A stretch of 55,510 bases of DNA. Source: Nonomuraea turcica. GTDB taxonomy: Bacteria > Actinomycetota > Actinomycetes > Streptosporangiales > Streptosporangiaceae. Both the position numbers and the translations under genes were made by a program. Location: the NCBI RefSeq assembly GCF_030718205.1, contig NZ_JAUZQF010000046.1, positions 1 through 55,510 on the forward strand. The letters run 5' to 3'. Under the pieces are notes generated by a model. That model did not search any database. It worked only from the letters and a program-made list of their open reading frames with translations, and was not told the origin of the DNA. Positions 7,549 through 16,329 of the stretch are shown here, piece after piece. Position 1 is the stretch's first letter, and the number at the start of each line of letters is the position of its first letter.

Positions 7549-8253
7549 TCAAATCCTGTGTATCGATGAGTGTGGTCGGACTTCCCAGGTCGGCCGTTGG
7601 AGCTGATCGTTGTACACGATGATGTCGGCGTGGTCGGTTGGGCGGGCTGTGGCGAAGTAGAGCTGTTGGGAGGGGATATAGCGGTTGCGCCAGGACCGTT
7701 CGATTTCGGCGGTGTCGGCGGTGGATCCGGCCAGCGCTGTGCCTCGGTCCCGGGCGCGATCTACCGTCTGCTCGAATGGGACGGACACGAAGATGCGCAG
7801 GTCCCACCGGTCGATGAGTTCTGGGCGCAGGAGGAAGACGCCGTCGAAGAGCAGTACGGCGTCTGCGGGGGCGGTCGTGGCCGGCGGGGACGATGGGGTG
7901 TCGGTGTCTCTGTCGTAGACCGCGTGTTGGAACCTTCGGTCTCCGCCTGGGCCCAGCGGATCGAGCAGGACCCGGCACAGCGCGGCGTGGTCGTGGGCGT
8001 CGAAGTAGCAGCCTTCGGCCGAGTACTGGCCGCGTCGGTAGCGCTGTGCACGAGGGAAGAGGAAGTCGTCGATGGTCGCGCGGATGACGTCGCGCTCCTG
8101 CGCGCGCAGGACGACGGCGAGCTCGTCGGCCAGCGTGGTCTTGCCTGCGGCGGGCGGCCCGTCGATGGCGACCCGCAGCGGGTGCGCGGTCGTGACGGAC
8201 CTGATCGCCTCGGCCAGCCGACTGATGAGCTCGCCGCGGGTGCCTTGGTCCAT
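7549..8253 (-). CDS. Uridine kinase-like P-loop NTPase
   Basis: The protein of about 234 aa resembles the uridine kinase/phosphoribulokinase family of small-molecule kinases. RVAIDGPPAAGKTTLADEL near residues 27-45 is the Walker A loop, and IRATIDDFLFPRAQRY holds the Asp pair expected after strand 2. AVLLFDGVFLLRPEL is the Walker-B-like strand, and ERSWRNRYIPSQQLYF resembles the lid and nucleoside-contact region. The ATG at 8253 touches the end of an IS5-type element, so no native ribosome-binding site or promoter remains. The only longer start is a GTG at 8277 inside the IS, overlapping the transposase stop. The gene may be silent, driven by the IS, or cut at its 5' end. Confidence 0.75.
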   Translation of the reverse strand: MDQGTRGELISRLAEAIRSVTTAHPLRVAIDGPPAAGKTTLADELAVVLRAQERDVIRATIDDFLFPRAQRYRRGQYSAEGCYFDAHDHAALCRVLLDPLGPGGDRRFQHAVYDRDTDTPSSPPATTAPADAVLLFDGVFLLRPELIDRWDLRIFVSVPFEQTVDRARDRGTALAGSTADTAEIERSWRNRYIPSQQLYFATARPTDHADIIVYNDQLQRPTWEVRPHSSIHRI

Positions 8254-8268
8254 TGAGGTAATCCCAGC
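8254..8268. repeat. IS5-type terminal inverted repeat, left
   Basis: TGAGGTAATCCCAGC is the exact reverse complement of 9224-9238. It is the end nearest the transposase stop and abuts the kinase start codon at 8251-8253. Confidence 0.9.
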
Positions 8269-8273
8269 GACTT

Positions 8274-9098
8274 TCACCTGATCATTCCGTGCTCGAAGTG
8301 GGTGAGAACGAGCGCCGCTTTGGCGAGCTCACCGACTCGGCTGGGGCTGAGGTGGACGTGCTGAAGGGTGCGCCAGCGTTGCTCAAGGAGCGCGAAGCCG
8401 CGTTCTCCCAGACAGCGAAGAGAACGAAGAAGCGCATTTCTGGTACGCGTATCAACGTCCAGCTCCCGGCCGTCTGCGGGCTGCTTGACCGGGACGTGGA
8501 CGCCGGCGCCTGCGCCTTCGTAGCCCGAGTCGGCCAGTACCGGCATGTCCTTGAGATAAGGGCGGATGGTGGCGAGAACCTGTTCTCGCGCGGCGGTGAT
8601 GTCATGGGTCGACCCGGGCAGGGCGTCGGATATCCATATCGGAAAGCCGCCCGGTGTCATGAGGCCTTGCAGGTTGGCGGCGAAGGCTCGGACTTTGCCG
8701 GAGTACCAGGCGTCGATTTCCTTGCCTTTCACGCTGGTCTTCTTCTCGCCGACTCGGTCGATGCTCGTCAGGGTGCCGTCCAGGATCAGGTGTGGCCGGC
8801 CGTCGGCCCGGGCGCGATCCAGGGCGTCCTTGAGGTCGGGTGCCTGTTCTGCCAGGACATCGATGACTTCGTTCAGGTATCGGTAGGAGGTCGTGCGCGA
8901 CAGGCCGAAGCCGCGTCCGAGGTTGGCGATGTCGCCGCCGTTGCGGAACCACACCAGCCCGTAGACCGCCTGCCACCAGGGAGAACTCTTCCGGGTGCCC
9001 TTGCGGGTGCCACGCAGCCGACGTTCGGCGCGCAGCAGCCGGGAAAGGTGGGAAACCAGCTCCCTGGGGACGTCGAGGATGGCACGATAAGGAATCAC
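8274..9098 (-). CDS. IS5-family transposase (DDE_Tnp_4 type)
   Basis: The 274-aa transposase has an N-terminal helix-turn-helix (WQAVYGLVWFRNGGDIANLG and RGFGLSRTTSYRYLNEVI). A DDE core follows: LILDGTLTSIDRV carries the first Asp, VLADSGYEGAGAG the second, and a Glu late in the protein completes the triad. GTG at 9098 is preceded by GGAAGGA, a strong ribosome-binding site. The frame is uninterrupted and of full length, so the element is probably functional. It stops at 8274, inside the left end of the IS. Confidence 0.85.
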   Translation of the reverse strand: MIPYRAILDVPRELVSHLSRLLRAERRLRGTRKGTRKSSPWWQAVYGLVWFRNGGDIANLGRGFGLSRTTSYRYLNEVIDVLAEQAPDLKDALDRARADGRPHLILDGTLTSIDRVGEKKTSVKGKEIDAWYSGKVRAFAANLQGLMTPGGFPIWISDALPGSTHDITAAREQVLATIRPYLKDMPVLADSGYEGAGAGVHVPVKQPADGRELDVDTRTRNALLRSLRCLGERGFALLEQRWRTLQHVHLSPSRVGELAKAALVLTHFEHGMIR

Positions 9099-9155
9099 GT
9101 GGAGTCCTTCCGATGTTGCAGATCGTAGTCAATCCGCTTCTATCGGGGACTCCAC
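9099..9155. repeat. Inverted repeat in the transposase leader
   Basis: GTGGAGTCCTTCCGAT (9099-9114) is inverted as ATCGGGGACTCCAC (9142-9155). The stem covers the transposase Shine-Dalgarno sequence on the minus strand. It could fold in transcripts that enter from outside and mask the ribosome-binding site, a known way for IS elements to limit read-through expression. The function is inferred. Confidence 0.6.
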
Positions 9156-9223
9156 GCCCATGTCAGGGGAACAGCGACCCCTCCACATGCGCTCCGATCA
9201 CACCGAAAACGCCCGTTATGCCT

Positions 9224-9238
9224 GCTGGGATTACCTCA
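9224..9238. repeat. IS5-type terminal inverted repeat, right
   Basis: GCTGGGATTACCTCA matches the left end at 8254-8268 without a mismatch. It marks the outer end upstream of the transposase gene. Confidence 0.9.
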
Positions 9239-9490
9239 TTGCTGCCTCTCTCACGGTGTCTCTGTTTAGCACCGCACGTCAGCTGGCCTCGATGTGACTG
9301 GAGGGTAGCGGTGTGACAGTCACGGCAGACACGAGGGTCTTTCGAGTCGCTAGGGGGCGAGCAGGGTGCGGAAGAAGTGGCGAGTAGAACCATCGTCGCG
9401 AACACGATGTGCGTGTATCACGGCGCGCGATCGGGTCGGGACCAGATGTGCAGGGCAACGTCGCGGCGATGCGACAAGGTGGCGGCGCTT

Positions 9491-9781
9491 CTAGGTTTGC
9501 GTGGAACGAGACGCACCTAAGGATTTCTCGCGGAAAAGGATCATCCAGCCAGGCTTTCTGCCCCATTCTCGTTCGGCCATCGCCAGCAGGTCATAGAGGA
9601 TCGCTTCGATTGCCACTTCGGCCACTAGCTCCCAATACTCGTCCGAGTCGATCGGGATGCCGGCGCTTCTCATTTCCACGTCCGCACGGATCGCGTCCTT
9701 CACTCTTTCTTCGTGAGCGACTCCGAAGCACCACTTAATGGTGAGTTTGTCTGGCGTCCATTTGTCTTCTTTCTCGGCCAT
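9491..9781 (-). CDS. Hypothetical 96-aa protein
   Basis: I do not recognise a family. The protein is small, acidic and helical, with many Trp, Glu and Lys residues (MAEKEDKWTPDKLTIKW at the start, SDEYWELVAEVAIEAILYDL in the middle). There is no signal peptide or membrane segment. Codon use is less GC-biased than in its neighbours, which suggests accessory origin. It lies upstream of the IS5-type element on the same strand and downstream of a hairpin terminator. Confidence 0.5.
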   Translation of the reverse strand: MAEKEDKWTPDKLTIKWCFGVAHEERVKDAIRADVEMRSAGIPIDSDEYWELVAEVAIEAILYDLLAMAEREWGRKPGWMILFREKSLGASRSTQT

Positions 9782-9822
9782 ATGGAGATGGTATCATCCG
9801 AGCAGGTCGCATAACTGCGCAG

Positions 9823-9855
9823 CTCGAGGCCCAGGGATAACTCCTGGGCCTCGAG
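9823..9855 (-). terminator. Hairpin terminator after the secreted-protein gene
   Basis: CTCGAGGCCCAGG and CCTGGGCCTCGAG form a perfect 13-bp stem around a short loop, starting eight bases after the stop of the gene at 9864. No U-tract follows, as is common for actinobacterial hairpin terminators. It would separate that gene from the one at 9491. Confidence 0.7.
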
Positions 9856-9863
9856 GGCGTCTG

Positions 9864-10424
9864 TTATTTCTTCACGGCCACGTACACCCGGCTCGATGCG
9901 GTCCCGTCCAGGTAGCTGCAGCACGAATCTATGATCTGGCCTCGCGAAACTCCGTAATATGTACCCGACTTGCGAATGTGGACGCCGCTGTCTTGCTTTG
10001 GGGTGTAGTAGGTCCTAGGCGATCCGGCGGACACCCATTGCGATTGTGCAGATTCCGCCACACGCTGCCCAGGGCCCGATGCGGGCTTACCCAGCGAACC
10101 GCCGGCGACGTACATGAGTGCGCCGTCGATTCTAACTATCACCGTTGCGTTGCAGGCGACGCGCGTCTTGTAGATCACGCTGTCGGCGCCGCTGGACCAG
10201 TGCGGAGCGTCTGCCTTTCCAACACAGGCGATAGCGGTACCTGCTTTATTGACACCGCCGAACGTAAAGGCAGAGGCGCCGAATTCTTTGAGCTTTTGCG
10301 TAGTCCAAGAACTGGCGCTACTCGCCTGGCCGGCTGTGGGTGTTGAAATCATCAGAATCAGGGATGAGACGGTAGTCAGTAACGTCGCCATCAACTTACC
10401 AAATCGCTTTCTCTTGATGCTCAT
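9864..10424 (-). CDS. Secreted protein of unknown function
   Basis: The 186-aa protein begins with a Sec signal peptide: a basic start (MSIKRKRFGK), the hydrophobic core MATLLTTVSSLILMIS, and an AxA-like cleavage region near PTAGQASS. The mature part is rich in Ser, Gly and Tyr and has four Cys, two adjacent (DSCCSYLDG), so disulfides are likely. I recognise no family. AAGGAG lies eight bases before the ATG. About 110 bp upstream is a promoter with three 11-bp-spaced TTCA repeats, also found before the secreted-protein operon at 19479. I infer control by a SARP regulator. A terminator follows the stop. Confidence 0.75.
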   Translation of the reverse strand: MSIKRKRFGKLMATLLTTVSSLILMISTPTAGQASSASSWTTQKLKEFGASAFTFGGVNKAGTAIACVGKADAPHWSSGADSVIYKTRVACNATVIVRIDGALMYVAGGSLGKPASGPGQRVAESAQSQWVSAGSPRTYYTPKQDSGVHIRKSGTYYGVSRGQIIDSCCSYLDGTASSRVYVAVKK

Positions 10425-10534
10425 CTCTTGCTCCTTGATTCGATCGGCGCGTCAACTAATGCACATCTGATTCATCGGCTGCGTAAGCCATGGCTTATTT
10501 AGGGATCTCCTTTCCGCTGCCTCGACTGAGGGCC

Positions 10535-10578
10535 ATAGTGGCTCATGAGACTGAAATGGCACTGAAAAGTTTCTGAAC
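10535..10578 (-). promoter_or_regulatory. SARP-type promoter, site A (three 11-bp TTCA repeats)
   Basis: On the minus strand three TTCAG units occur with their complements at 10551, 10562 and 10573, exactly 11 bp apart. The hexamer CACTAT (10535-10540) follows the last unit after 10 nt, at the -10 place. Spaced direct repeats overlapping the -35 region are the known binding pattern of SARP/AfsR activators. The same layout occurs at 19513-19556 with identical spacing. The target is the secreted-protein gene at 10424. Confidence 0.75.
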
Positions 10579-10719
10579 TAGTAGTGGCCCCACCAGTCGG
10601 CGTGTCGTACTCCAGGAGCTTGGCGGTCTCGATTCGGGTGACCGTTCCCGCTTCCGGCAGGACCGCGCTGGTGTGCGCCTCCAGTTCGCTTTCGCCATTC
10701 ATGCCGCCGCTCCGGGTCT

Positions 10720-11649
10720 TTCGACGAGCTTCGTTGCTGCCGATGAAGATCGTCCCGACGCGGACCGGGGCGGCCAGATGCGGGGAGTTGACCGTGCGCC
10801 AGCGAGCCAGCAGCTTGAACGCCATGGCCAGTCCGGCCGCTCGTGAGCCAGGCCCCTTGGTCACCTTGATGCGGCGGCGGCTGGTGGCGCATCCCGCGCC
10901 GGGCGAAGTTGCGTAGCAGATCGGCCCACGGCTCAGTCGATTCGCGGTAGCCGTCGGCCAGGGCGATGAGTTCTTGCGGCCGCCGGCACGCACGCCGATC
11001 ATCACCAGCAGGCACAGGCGCTGCTCCTCCAGTCGGACGTTGACATGAATGCCGTCGGCCCACGCATAGACGTAATCCACGCCCGACAGATCTTGCGCGG
11101 CAAAAGCGAGCTGCTCGGCCTTCCACTGCTCGGTCAACCAGGTGATCATCGGTGCTGACAGGCGCGCCGACGAGCCGAGGAACTGCCCGAGGGAGGCGGT
11201 GAAGTCACCCGACAACAGGCCGTTCAGGTACAGCAGCGGCAGCACCTCGCTGACCTTGGGCGTCTTGCGGCACCACGGCGGCAGGATCGCTAAGGAGAAG
11301 CGCTTGCGCTGGCTAGTGGCCTCGTCGATCGCTCATCGTTGATGCGTGGGGCACGGACCTCGATCGCGCTGGCCGCAGTGAGGATCTCGCGCGGGGCGTG
11401 GTGGCCGTTGCGCGCCACCAGGCGTCGACCGTTTTCGCCGCGCTCGTCGGTGAAGGCGGCGATGTAGGCGTCGACCTCAGCTTTCAACGCCTCGGCGAAC
11501 ATGCGGCGGGCGCCCTCTCGGACGAGTTCGTCGATCAGCGCGGCGGTCGCCGTCGGCGGGGTCAGGGACTACGGGGAGCCTTCCCAGCCGACGTTGGCGC
11601 GTCGGCCATGCGTGTGAGACCTCAAACGATCATCGGGAAGGTACACCCC
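10720..11649 (-). pseudogene. IS256-family transposase relic
   Basis: From 11560 downward the minus strand reads ALIDELVREGARRMFAEAL, then VDYVYAWADGIHVNVRLEEQ (first DDE Asp region) and ELIALADGYRESTEPWADLL, all typical of IS256 transposases. Frame changes occur near 11285 and 10985. The sequence then jumps to ARWRTVNSPHLAAPVRVGT, a C-terminal segment, so the part with the second Asp and most of the catalytic core is deleted. GTACACCCC at 11641-11649 resembles the usual IS256 terminal repeat. It is not functional. Confidence 0.8.
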
Positions 11650-11825
11650 TTCCCTGCCGATCCACAGACAGATCTCAAACATTGCTCCTCTGCGAGCACG
11701 GCAAGGCGAAGAACTTCTGCGCGAAGACCTCTCTGTGGTCCGGCGTGTGCAAGGCTGAGTACTACTGGCGTGCTCTGTCCCCTGGCTCATGCGTCGATGC
11801 AACCATCCTTTCACGCGGCGGTGAC

Positions 11826-11831
11826 TATAGT
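11826..11831 (+). promoter_or_regulatory. Probable -10 element of the decayed SARP gene
   Basis: TATAGT lies in GGTGACTATAGTGACGG, about 53 bp before the ATG at 11884. The corresponding place before the intact SARP gene has GATGACTACAATGATCC, with TACAAT. The two leaders are recognisably homologous from here through GCGGTGTGTGAGGACATG. Confidence 0.5.
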
Positions 11832-11883
11832 GACGGCATGATCCGCGATCAGACAGCAGCGATGTCGTGCGGTGTGTGAGGAC

Positions 11884-14606
11884 ATGCCGGCACGCGATAG
11901 CTCGCCCTCGAAGGCACGCCAGCCTGCCGGGGTGGAGTTCCGGCTGCTGGGCCCGTCGGGATCTGGGCGGGTGACAGATTTCTCGGCCCCTCCGCCCCAC
12001 AACAGCGCTCGGTGCTGGCGATGCTGCTGCTCAACCCGGGCCGGACGGTTCCACTCGATCGTCTGATGAGGGCGGTCTGGGAGCAGGAGCAGCCCGCCTC
12101 GGCGCGCAACGCCGTTCAAGGGTACGTGTCCCGGCTGCGGCGGCTGCTCGCCCGGCTGCCCGAGACCGAGCTGTCCACATCGCCGCCGGGATATCGGCTG
12201 GCCCTCGACCCGGCGCGGGTGGACCTGCTGCGCTTCCGCGAGCTGGTGGCCCGTGCGCACGCGAGCGATCCCGACCAGGCGAGCGACCTGTTACTGAAGG
12301 CGCTGCGCCTTTGGCACGGGCCACCACCGGCGGACGTCTCCGGCGGATGGCTGCGTGACACGTTGGGAGAGACGCTGGAGGAAGAGCGGCTGAACGCCGT
12401 CGAGGAGCGCATCGCGATCGACATAGGCCTGGGCCGGCATCGCGCGGTGCTCGCCGAGCTGCCCCTGCTCATCGGCGAGCATCCGCTGCGGGAACGGCTG
12501 GTCGGCCTCACGATGATGGCGCTGCATCGGGACGGCAGGCGGGCGGACGCCCTGGCCGCTTACCGTGACCTGCGCCAGCGGCTGGTCGAGGAGTTGGGTA
12601 TCGACCCCGGGAGCGAGCTGCAGCAGCTGCATCAAGGATCTTGGAGGAGGACACCGCCGCCGAGAAGGGAAGCGGGCTCGGCGCCGTTCCCGATCACGAG
12701 GGCCACCCGGTGGAGGAGTTAGAGTGGGCGCCCGCTCCGCCAGTGCCTGCGGAGCTGCCCACCGACCTGGCCTCTTTACCGGGCGGTGGGCCGAGGTGGC
12801 CTGCGCGTACGAGATCCTGCATTCAGGCGGATCGGTCGGGGTCCGGATCTGCCAGATCAGCGGGCCGGGCGGGGTCGGGAAGCCGTCGCTGGCCATCCAT
12901 GCCACGCACACCGTCGCCGGTGACTATCCCGATGGCCAGCTCTACATCAACCTGCACGGCGTCACCCCCCACGCCAGCCCGGTCGAGCCGACGGAGGCCG
13001 TGCGCCGGTTCCTGCGCTCCCTCAGCGTGGCCGACCCCGCCATACCCAGGGATCTGGAGGAGGCCGCGGGCCGCTTTTGGTCGATGACCCACGGCAAGCG
13101 CATGCTCGTCATTCTGGACAACGCGCGCGACGCCGCCCAGGTGCGGCCGCTCCTTCCGGGCAGCTCCGGATGCGCAGTGCTGATCATGAGCAGGCGCAGG
13201 CTCACCTCCTTCGAGGGCCCCGTCCAGATAGCGCTGGACGTGCTGCCGGACGACGAGGCCCTCGACCTGCTGCGTGCCAGGGTGGGCGAGCAGGCGATCG
13301 CCGCCGAGCCCGCCGCGGCGGCCGAGGTGGTACTGCTGTGTGGCGGCCTGCCTCTCGCGTTGTGCCTGGCGGCGGCACGGCTCGACGCCCGGCCGGCCTG
13401 GTCGCTCGCGGTCCTGGCCAAGCGACTGGAGAACACCCGGCGCCGGCTGGACGAGCTGCGCTCCGACGACCGGGCAGTCCGGGCCAGCTTCCAGAACGGC
13501 TACCAGGATCTGCACGCAGACCCGCAGGGCTGGGCCGCGGCGCGGATGTTCCGGTTGCTGGGCATGCCCGACGGGCCGGACATCAGCCTGTCCGCCGCGG
13601 CCGCGCTGGCCGATCTGCCCGAGGAACGAGCGCAGGACCTGCTCGATCATCTGGTCGACGCGCAACTGGTGGACAACTACGCCCCGGACCGCTACCGGCC
13701 GCACGACCTGCTGCGGCTGTTCGCACGCGAGCGCGCCGAAGAAGAGGAGAGCCGGCGAGCGCGGCAACTGACCTTCCGCCGGCTCCTGCACCATTACCTC
13801 GCCACCACCCGCACGATCACCCGGATGTTGAACAGCAGCAGCGGCACGTGGCGGCTGGAGATCGGGCCACCCGAGCTGGTATGCGCGGGCGTGGCACTGG
13901 AGACGAGCGAGGACGTGCAGGCGTGGATCGCCGCGGAGGCGGACAACATCCTGGCGGCCGTCGGCCAGGCTGCGCACACGCCGGTCGCGGACGTGGTGGT
14001 GGGCCTGTCCACCACGTTCGCCGCCTTGCTGCACGAGCGGGCTCTCTGGTCCAAGCAGTTCCACCTCGGCGAGCTGGCGCTGTCGGCCGCCGAGCACTTG
14101 AACGACACGCTCCACCTCGCCGTCGCGCACGGCGATCTCGGCTGGGCGCACGTCTACATGGGACGCCCGTACGACGCCGTCCGCCACCTGCACAGGTCAC
14201 GAACCGCTTTCAAACAGGCCGGAATCACCAGCCGCGAGGTAGCGCTGTTCGATCATATCGGGGTCGCCTACAGGAGCGCCGGCCGCTACGACGAGGCCAT
14301 TGCCTACCACCTGCGCGCTCTCGCCCGCGTCAACGAGGTGGGCAGCCATCTGGCCTACGGGGCGATGCTCGCGCACCTGGGACTGACCTGCCAGCGAGCG
14401 GGGGGCGCCTCACCGAGGCCATCGTGGTACACACCCGCTCGATCGCCGCCCTCCAGGAGGCTTGGCGTCAAGGATTACCTCGGAAGCGCCGTCGGGCACC
14501 TCGCCGAGGCGCACCGCCTGGCCGGACAAGGGAGGCGGGCTATGTCGGCGAGTTCCGGGAGGCCGGCATCCTGTGGGGGCTGGGCCGCGCGCTCCACGAT
14601 GCTTAG
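11884..14606 (+). pseudogene. SARP/AfsR-like regulator, copy 1, decayed
   Basis: This copy is homologous over its length to the intact regulator at 19559-22465: winged helix (LAMLLLNPGRTVPLDRLM), BTAD domain, NB-ARC ATPase and TPR tail. It carries several lesions. One base is lost after RLLGP near 11950. A frame change near 12630 follows LEELGIDPGSELQQLHQ. The Walker A loop has Pro for Ser (GPGGVGKPS, codon at 12883). A frame change follows QRAGG near 14400, and about a dozen residues are missing near 14530. The reading ends GILWGLGRALHDA at 14606. The conserved frame between lesions suggests recent decay. SARP site A lies 1.3 kb upstream on the other strand. Confidence 0.85.
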
Positions 14607-14786
14607 TGCGGCCCACAGATTGGGATGGGTAGCCGAGGAATCACACAGGATGGTGCCGAGAACGGCTCCCGCCATGGCCGCCCCTCGGCTCTGGCGAGGG
14701 CGCGGCTTTATGGCCTGACAGCTCCGGATCTGCGCACGGCGCGCGGACCCGCCGCGCTCGGCCGGGGCTTGTCGGCCTGTAGCCCA

Positions 14787-15266
14787 TCACGGCCGCGCCT
14801 CCAGGCACAGCTCGAACCAGATGACGCCGTCCTGGGTGCCCCAGCAGCAGGCCAGCCGCTCCAGCAGCGCGTGCAGGCGTCTAGCCGGCTGCGCCGGCGC
14901 GGCGCCGGCCTGGTGTGCGCGTCCGATCTCGCAGCGCAGCAGCCCGTCCTCGGCCCACAGCGTGAGCCGGATCTTGTCCGCGCTGTGCCGCAGGGCGTCG
15001 GCGATCAGCTCCCCGGTCAGCAGCGCGGCAGGTTCGGCCGGTGCAGGCAGGCGCCAAGCCGAAAGCCGGGCGGCGACCATCCGACGCGCGGCAGGCATAG
15101 CCGAGGGCCGCGCCGACAGCGTCCAAGCCGCCGTCCGCTCCTGGCCCGTCCATCCCGCACGAACGGCCAGGTCATGTCCCATAGCCAGCAGCCCGTTCCA
15201 GGACCGGAGCCGCCAGGCAGGCGGAGGCGGCGGCAGGCCGCCCGACGTTGGTTGCGTCTGACACAT
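14787..15266 (-). CDS. Degenerate GHKL ATPase-fold protein (RsbW-like)
   Basis: The protein of about 160 aa resembles actinobacterial ATP-binding anti-sigma-type proteins. EPAALLTGELIADALRHSA aligns with the N-box, normally ELVTNAVRH, but the Mg-binding Asn is Asp. The G1 box DxGxG is not visible where CEIGRAHQAGAA stands. CCWGTQDGVIWFEL matches the usual C-terminal strands. It may have lost ATPase or kinase activity and act by binding alone, or be a decaying gene. The ATG at 15266 was chosen; the longer frame upstream is not family-like. A STAS gene lies 146 bp upstream on the same strand, so a partner-switch pair is plausible. Confidence 0.65.
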   Translation of the reverse strand: MCQTQPTSGGLPPPPPAWRLRSWNGLLAMGHDLAVRAGWTGQERTAAWTLSARPSAMPAARRMVAARLSAWRLPAPAEPAALLTGELIADALRHSADKIRLTLWAEDGLLRCEIGRAHQAGAAPAQPARRLHALLERLACCWGTQDGVIWFELCLEARP

Positions 15267-15412
15267 GGCTCCCACGTTGACCCTTCCCCCGATGGCGTGA
15301 GCACACCTCCAGCATGTGCGCCACATCACACCGAACGACATGGGATAAATCCCCATATAGCTACGTAGATGGGGGGTGCGTACATAGCGCACGCGCGCAA
15401 CTGACGAGGTCG

Positions 15413-15817
15413 TTAGTGATCGGCCATTCCAGCCGGAACCCGCCCGGCCCCTTGGCCCAGGAAGATGTGGTCCAGGCCGGTGCGGTGCAGGACCTGGGCG
15501 CATCGGCCATGCGGCCCGGCCAGCACCACCTCGGCACCGAGCTGCCGCGCTCGCCGATACGCGCCGACCAGCGCGGCCACGCCGTCGAAATCGCAGAACT
15601 CCAGCCGCGACAGGTCGATCACGACCACGTCGGGCCGGTCGGCGAGGATACGTCCCATCTGCTCGAAGAAGTCGCCGACGGTGATCGCCCGCAATTCGCC
15701 CTGCAGGCCGATCACCGGGCACACGTGCGAGTGCCGCATCCCGATTGTCAGTCCGTCTCGTCGGCCCTGGCCGCGGTCCTCCACCGAAATCACGCCTGAA
15801 TTCCGAACCCGCCCCAC
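15413..15817 (-). CDS. STAS-domain anti-sigma antagonist, Ser replaced
   Basis: The protein of up to 134 aa has one STAS domain: IGLQGELRAITVGDFFEQM for strand 2 and helix 1, and VVVIDLSRLEFCDFDG VAAL for the phosphorylation loop. In SpoIIAA/RsbV proteins this loop reads DSxG and the Ser is phosphorylated; here it is DFDG, so that control is absent. The start is uncertain: GTG at 15817 or ATG at 15739. It shares direction with the GHKL-like gene just downstream. It could be an always-on antagonist or a structural STAS protein. Confidence 0.7.
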   Translation of the reverse strand: MGRVRNSGVISVEDRGQGRRDGLTIGMRHSHVCPVIGLQGELRAITVGDFFEQMGRILADRPDVVVIDLSRLEFCDFDGVAALVGAYRRARQLGAEVVLAGPHGRCAQVLHRTGLDHIFLGQGAGRVPAGMADH

Positions 15818-16094
15818 CCCTTACATATCTGTATTCGTCCGATCACAATGAGTGAATCGCCATGATGGCGCACTCGACGTCAGTGCGCCGGCCAAGCGGG
15901 ACGACATGGACGCCTAAACGCGTGAGCGAAGATTCGGCCGCCCATGCCGTCTCCCACGGACTGACTTCCCCTCCAGTAGTCAGCCGCACATCACCTACAT
16001 ACCAGTAGTCAACTGATTGCAAACAGTGATCCCCCGAAAGATACCCGGTTGGAACTCCGACAGAACTGTTCGTGACCTGGGGAGATAAGGGAAG
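15818..16094. other. Spacer with CCAGTAGTCA direct repeats
   Basis: No gene is supported. A ten-base direct repeat, CCAGTAGTCA, occurs near 15974 and 16002. AAGGGAAGG at the end is the ribosome-binding site of the next gene. Confidence 0.4.
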
Positions 16095-16322
16095 GTGACG
16101 GTCAGTGATGAGGAGCACGAGCATAACCCGGCGGCCGGGCGGCTGCGATCGCTGAGGGACAGCTCTTTCAAGGCGGAGCAGTTGGGGGCGGACCCGCAGT
16201 TGATGAGGGCCTTCCGGCGATATGTCGAGCACGCGGGGCAGGCACTGGAAGACCTCCGCGAGGACTGGATACCCGGCGCCCGCTCGTCGTGGATGGGGCA
16301 GGAGCCAGGTTCGAATGATTGA
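16095..16322 (+). CDS. Hypothetical 75-aa protein
   Basis: I do not recognise a family. It is charged and helical (AAGRLRSLRDSSFKAEQL and LMRAFRRYVEHAGQALEDL), without signal or membrane segments. GTG at 16095 follows AAGGGAAGG at good spacing, which is the best evidence that it is translated. It converges on the dead SseB/DUF1266 gene, whose 3' end it meets. Confidence 0.45.
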   Translation: MTVSDEEHEHNPAAGRLRSLRDSSFKAEQLGADPQLMRAFRRYVEHAGQALEDLREDWIPGARSSWMGQEPGSND

Positions 16323-16329
16323 GGCTGCA

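Larger units (their letters stand above)
8254..9238 (-). mobile_element. IS5-family insertion sequence, 985 bp
   Basis: The element is bounded by a perfect 15-bp inverted repeat, TGAGGTAATCCCAGC at 8254-8268 and its complement at 9224-9238. It holds one transposase gene occupying most of its length, and size and layout fit IS5-type elements. A clear target duplication is not visible (flanks CCAT and TTGC). It lies directly against the ATG of the kinase gene. It looks complete and may still be mobile. Confidence 0.85.

Noticed and set aside
11682..11879. + frame reading LLCEHGKAKNFCAKTSLWSG before the decayed SARP gene
   Set aside because: It has a few protein-like words but covers the SARP leader and -10 element and has no start signal or known family.
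12823..14193. 456-codon minus frame opposite the decayed SARP gene and similar long antisense frames over the intact one
   Set aside because: These are shadow frames caused by strong third-position GC; their residues follow the reverse of SARP codons.
16305..16320. AGGTTCGAATGATTG, resembling a tRNA T-arm
   Set aside because: It lies in the coding end of the 75-aa frame, with no cloverleaf around it.
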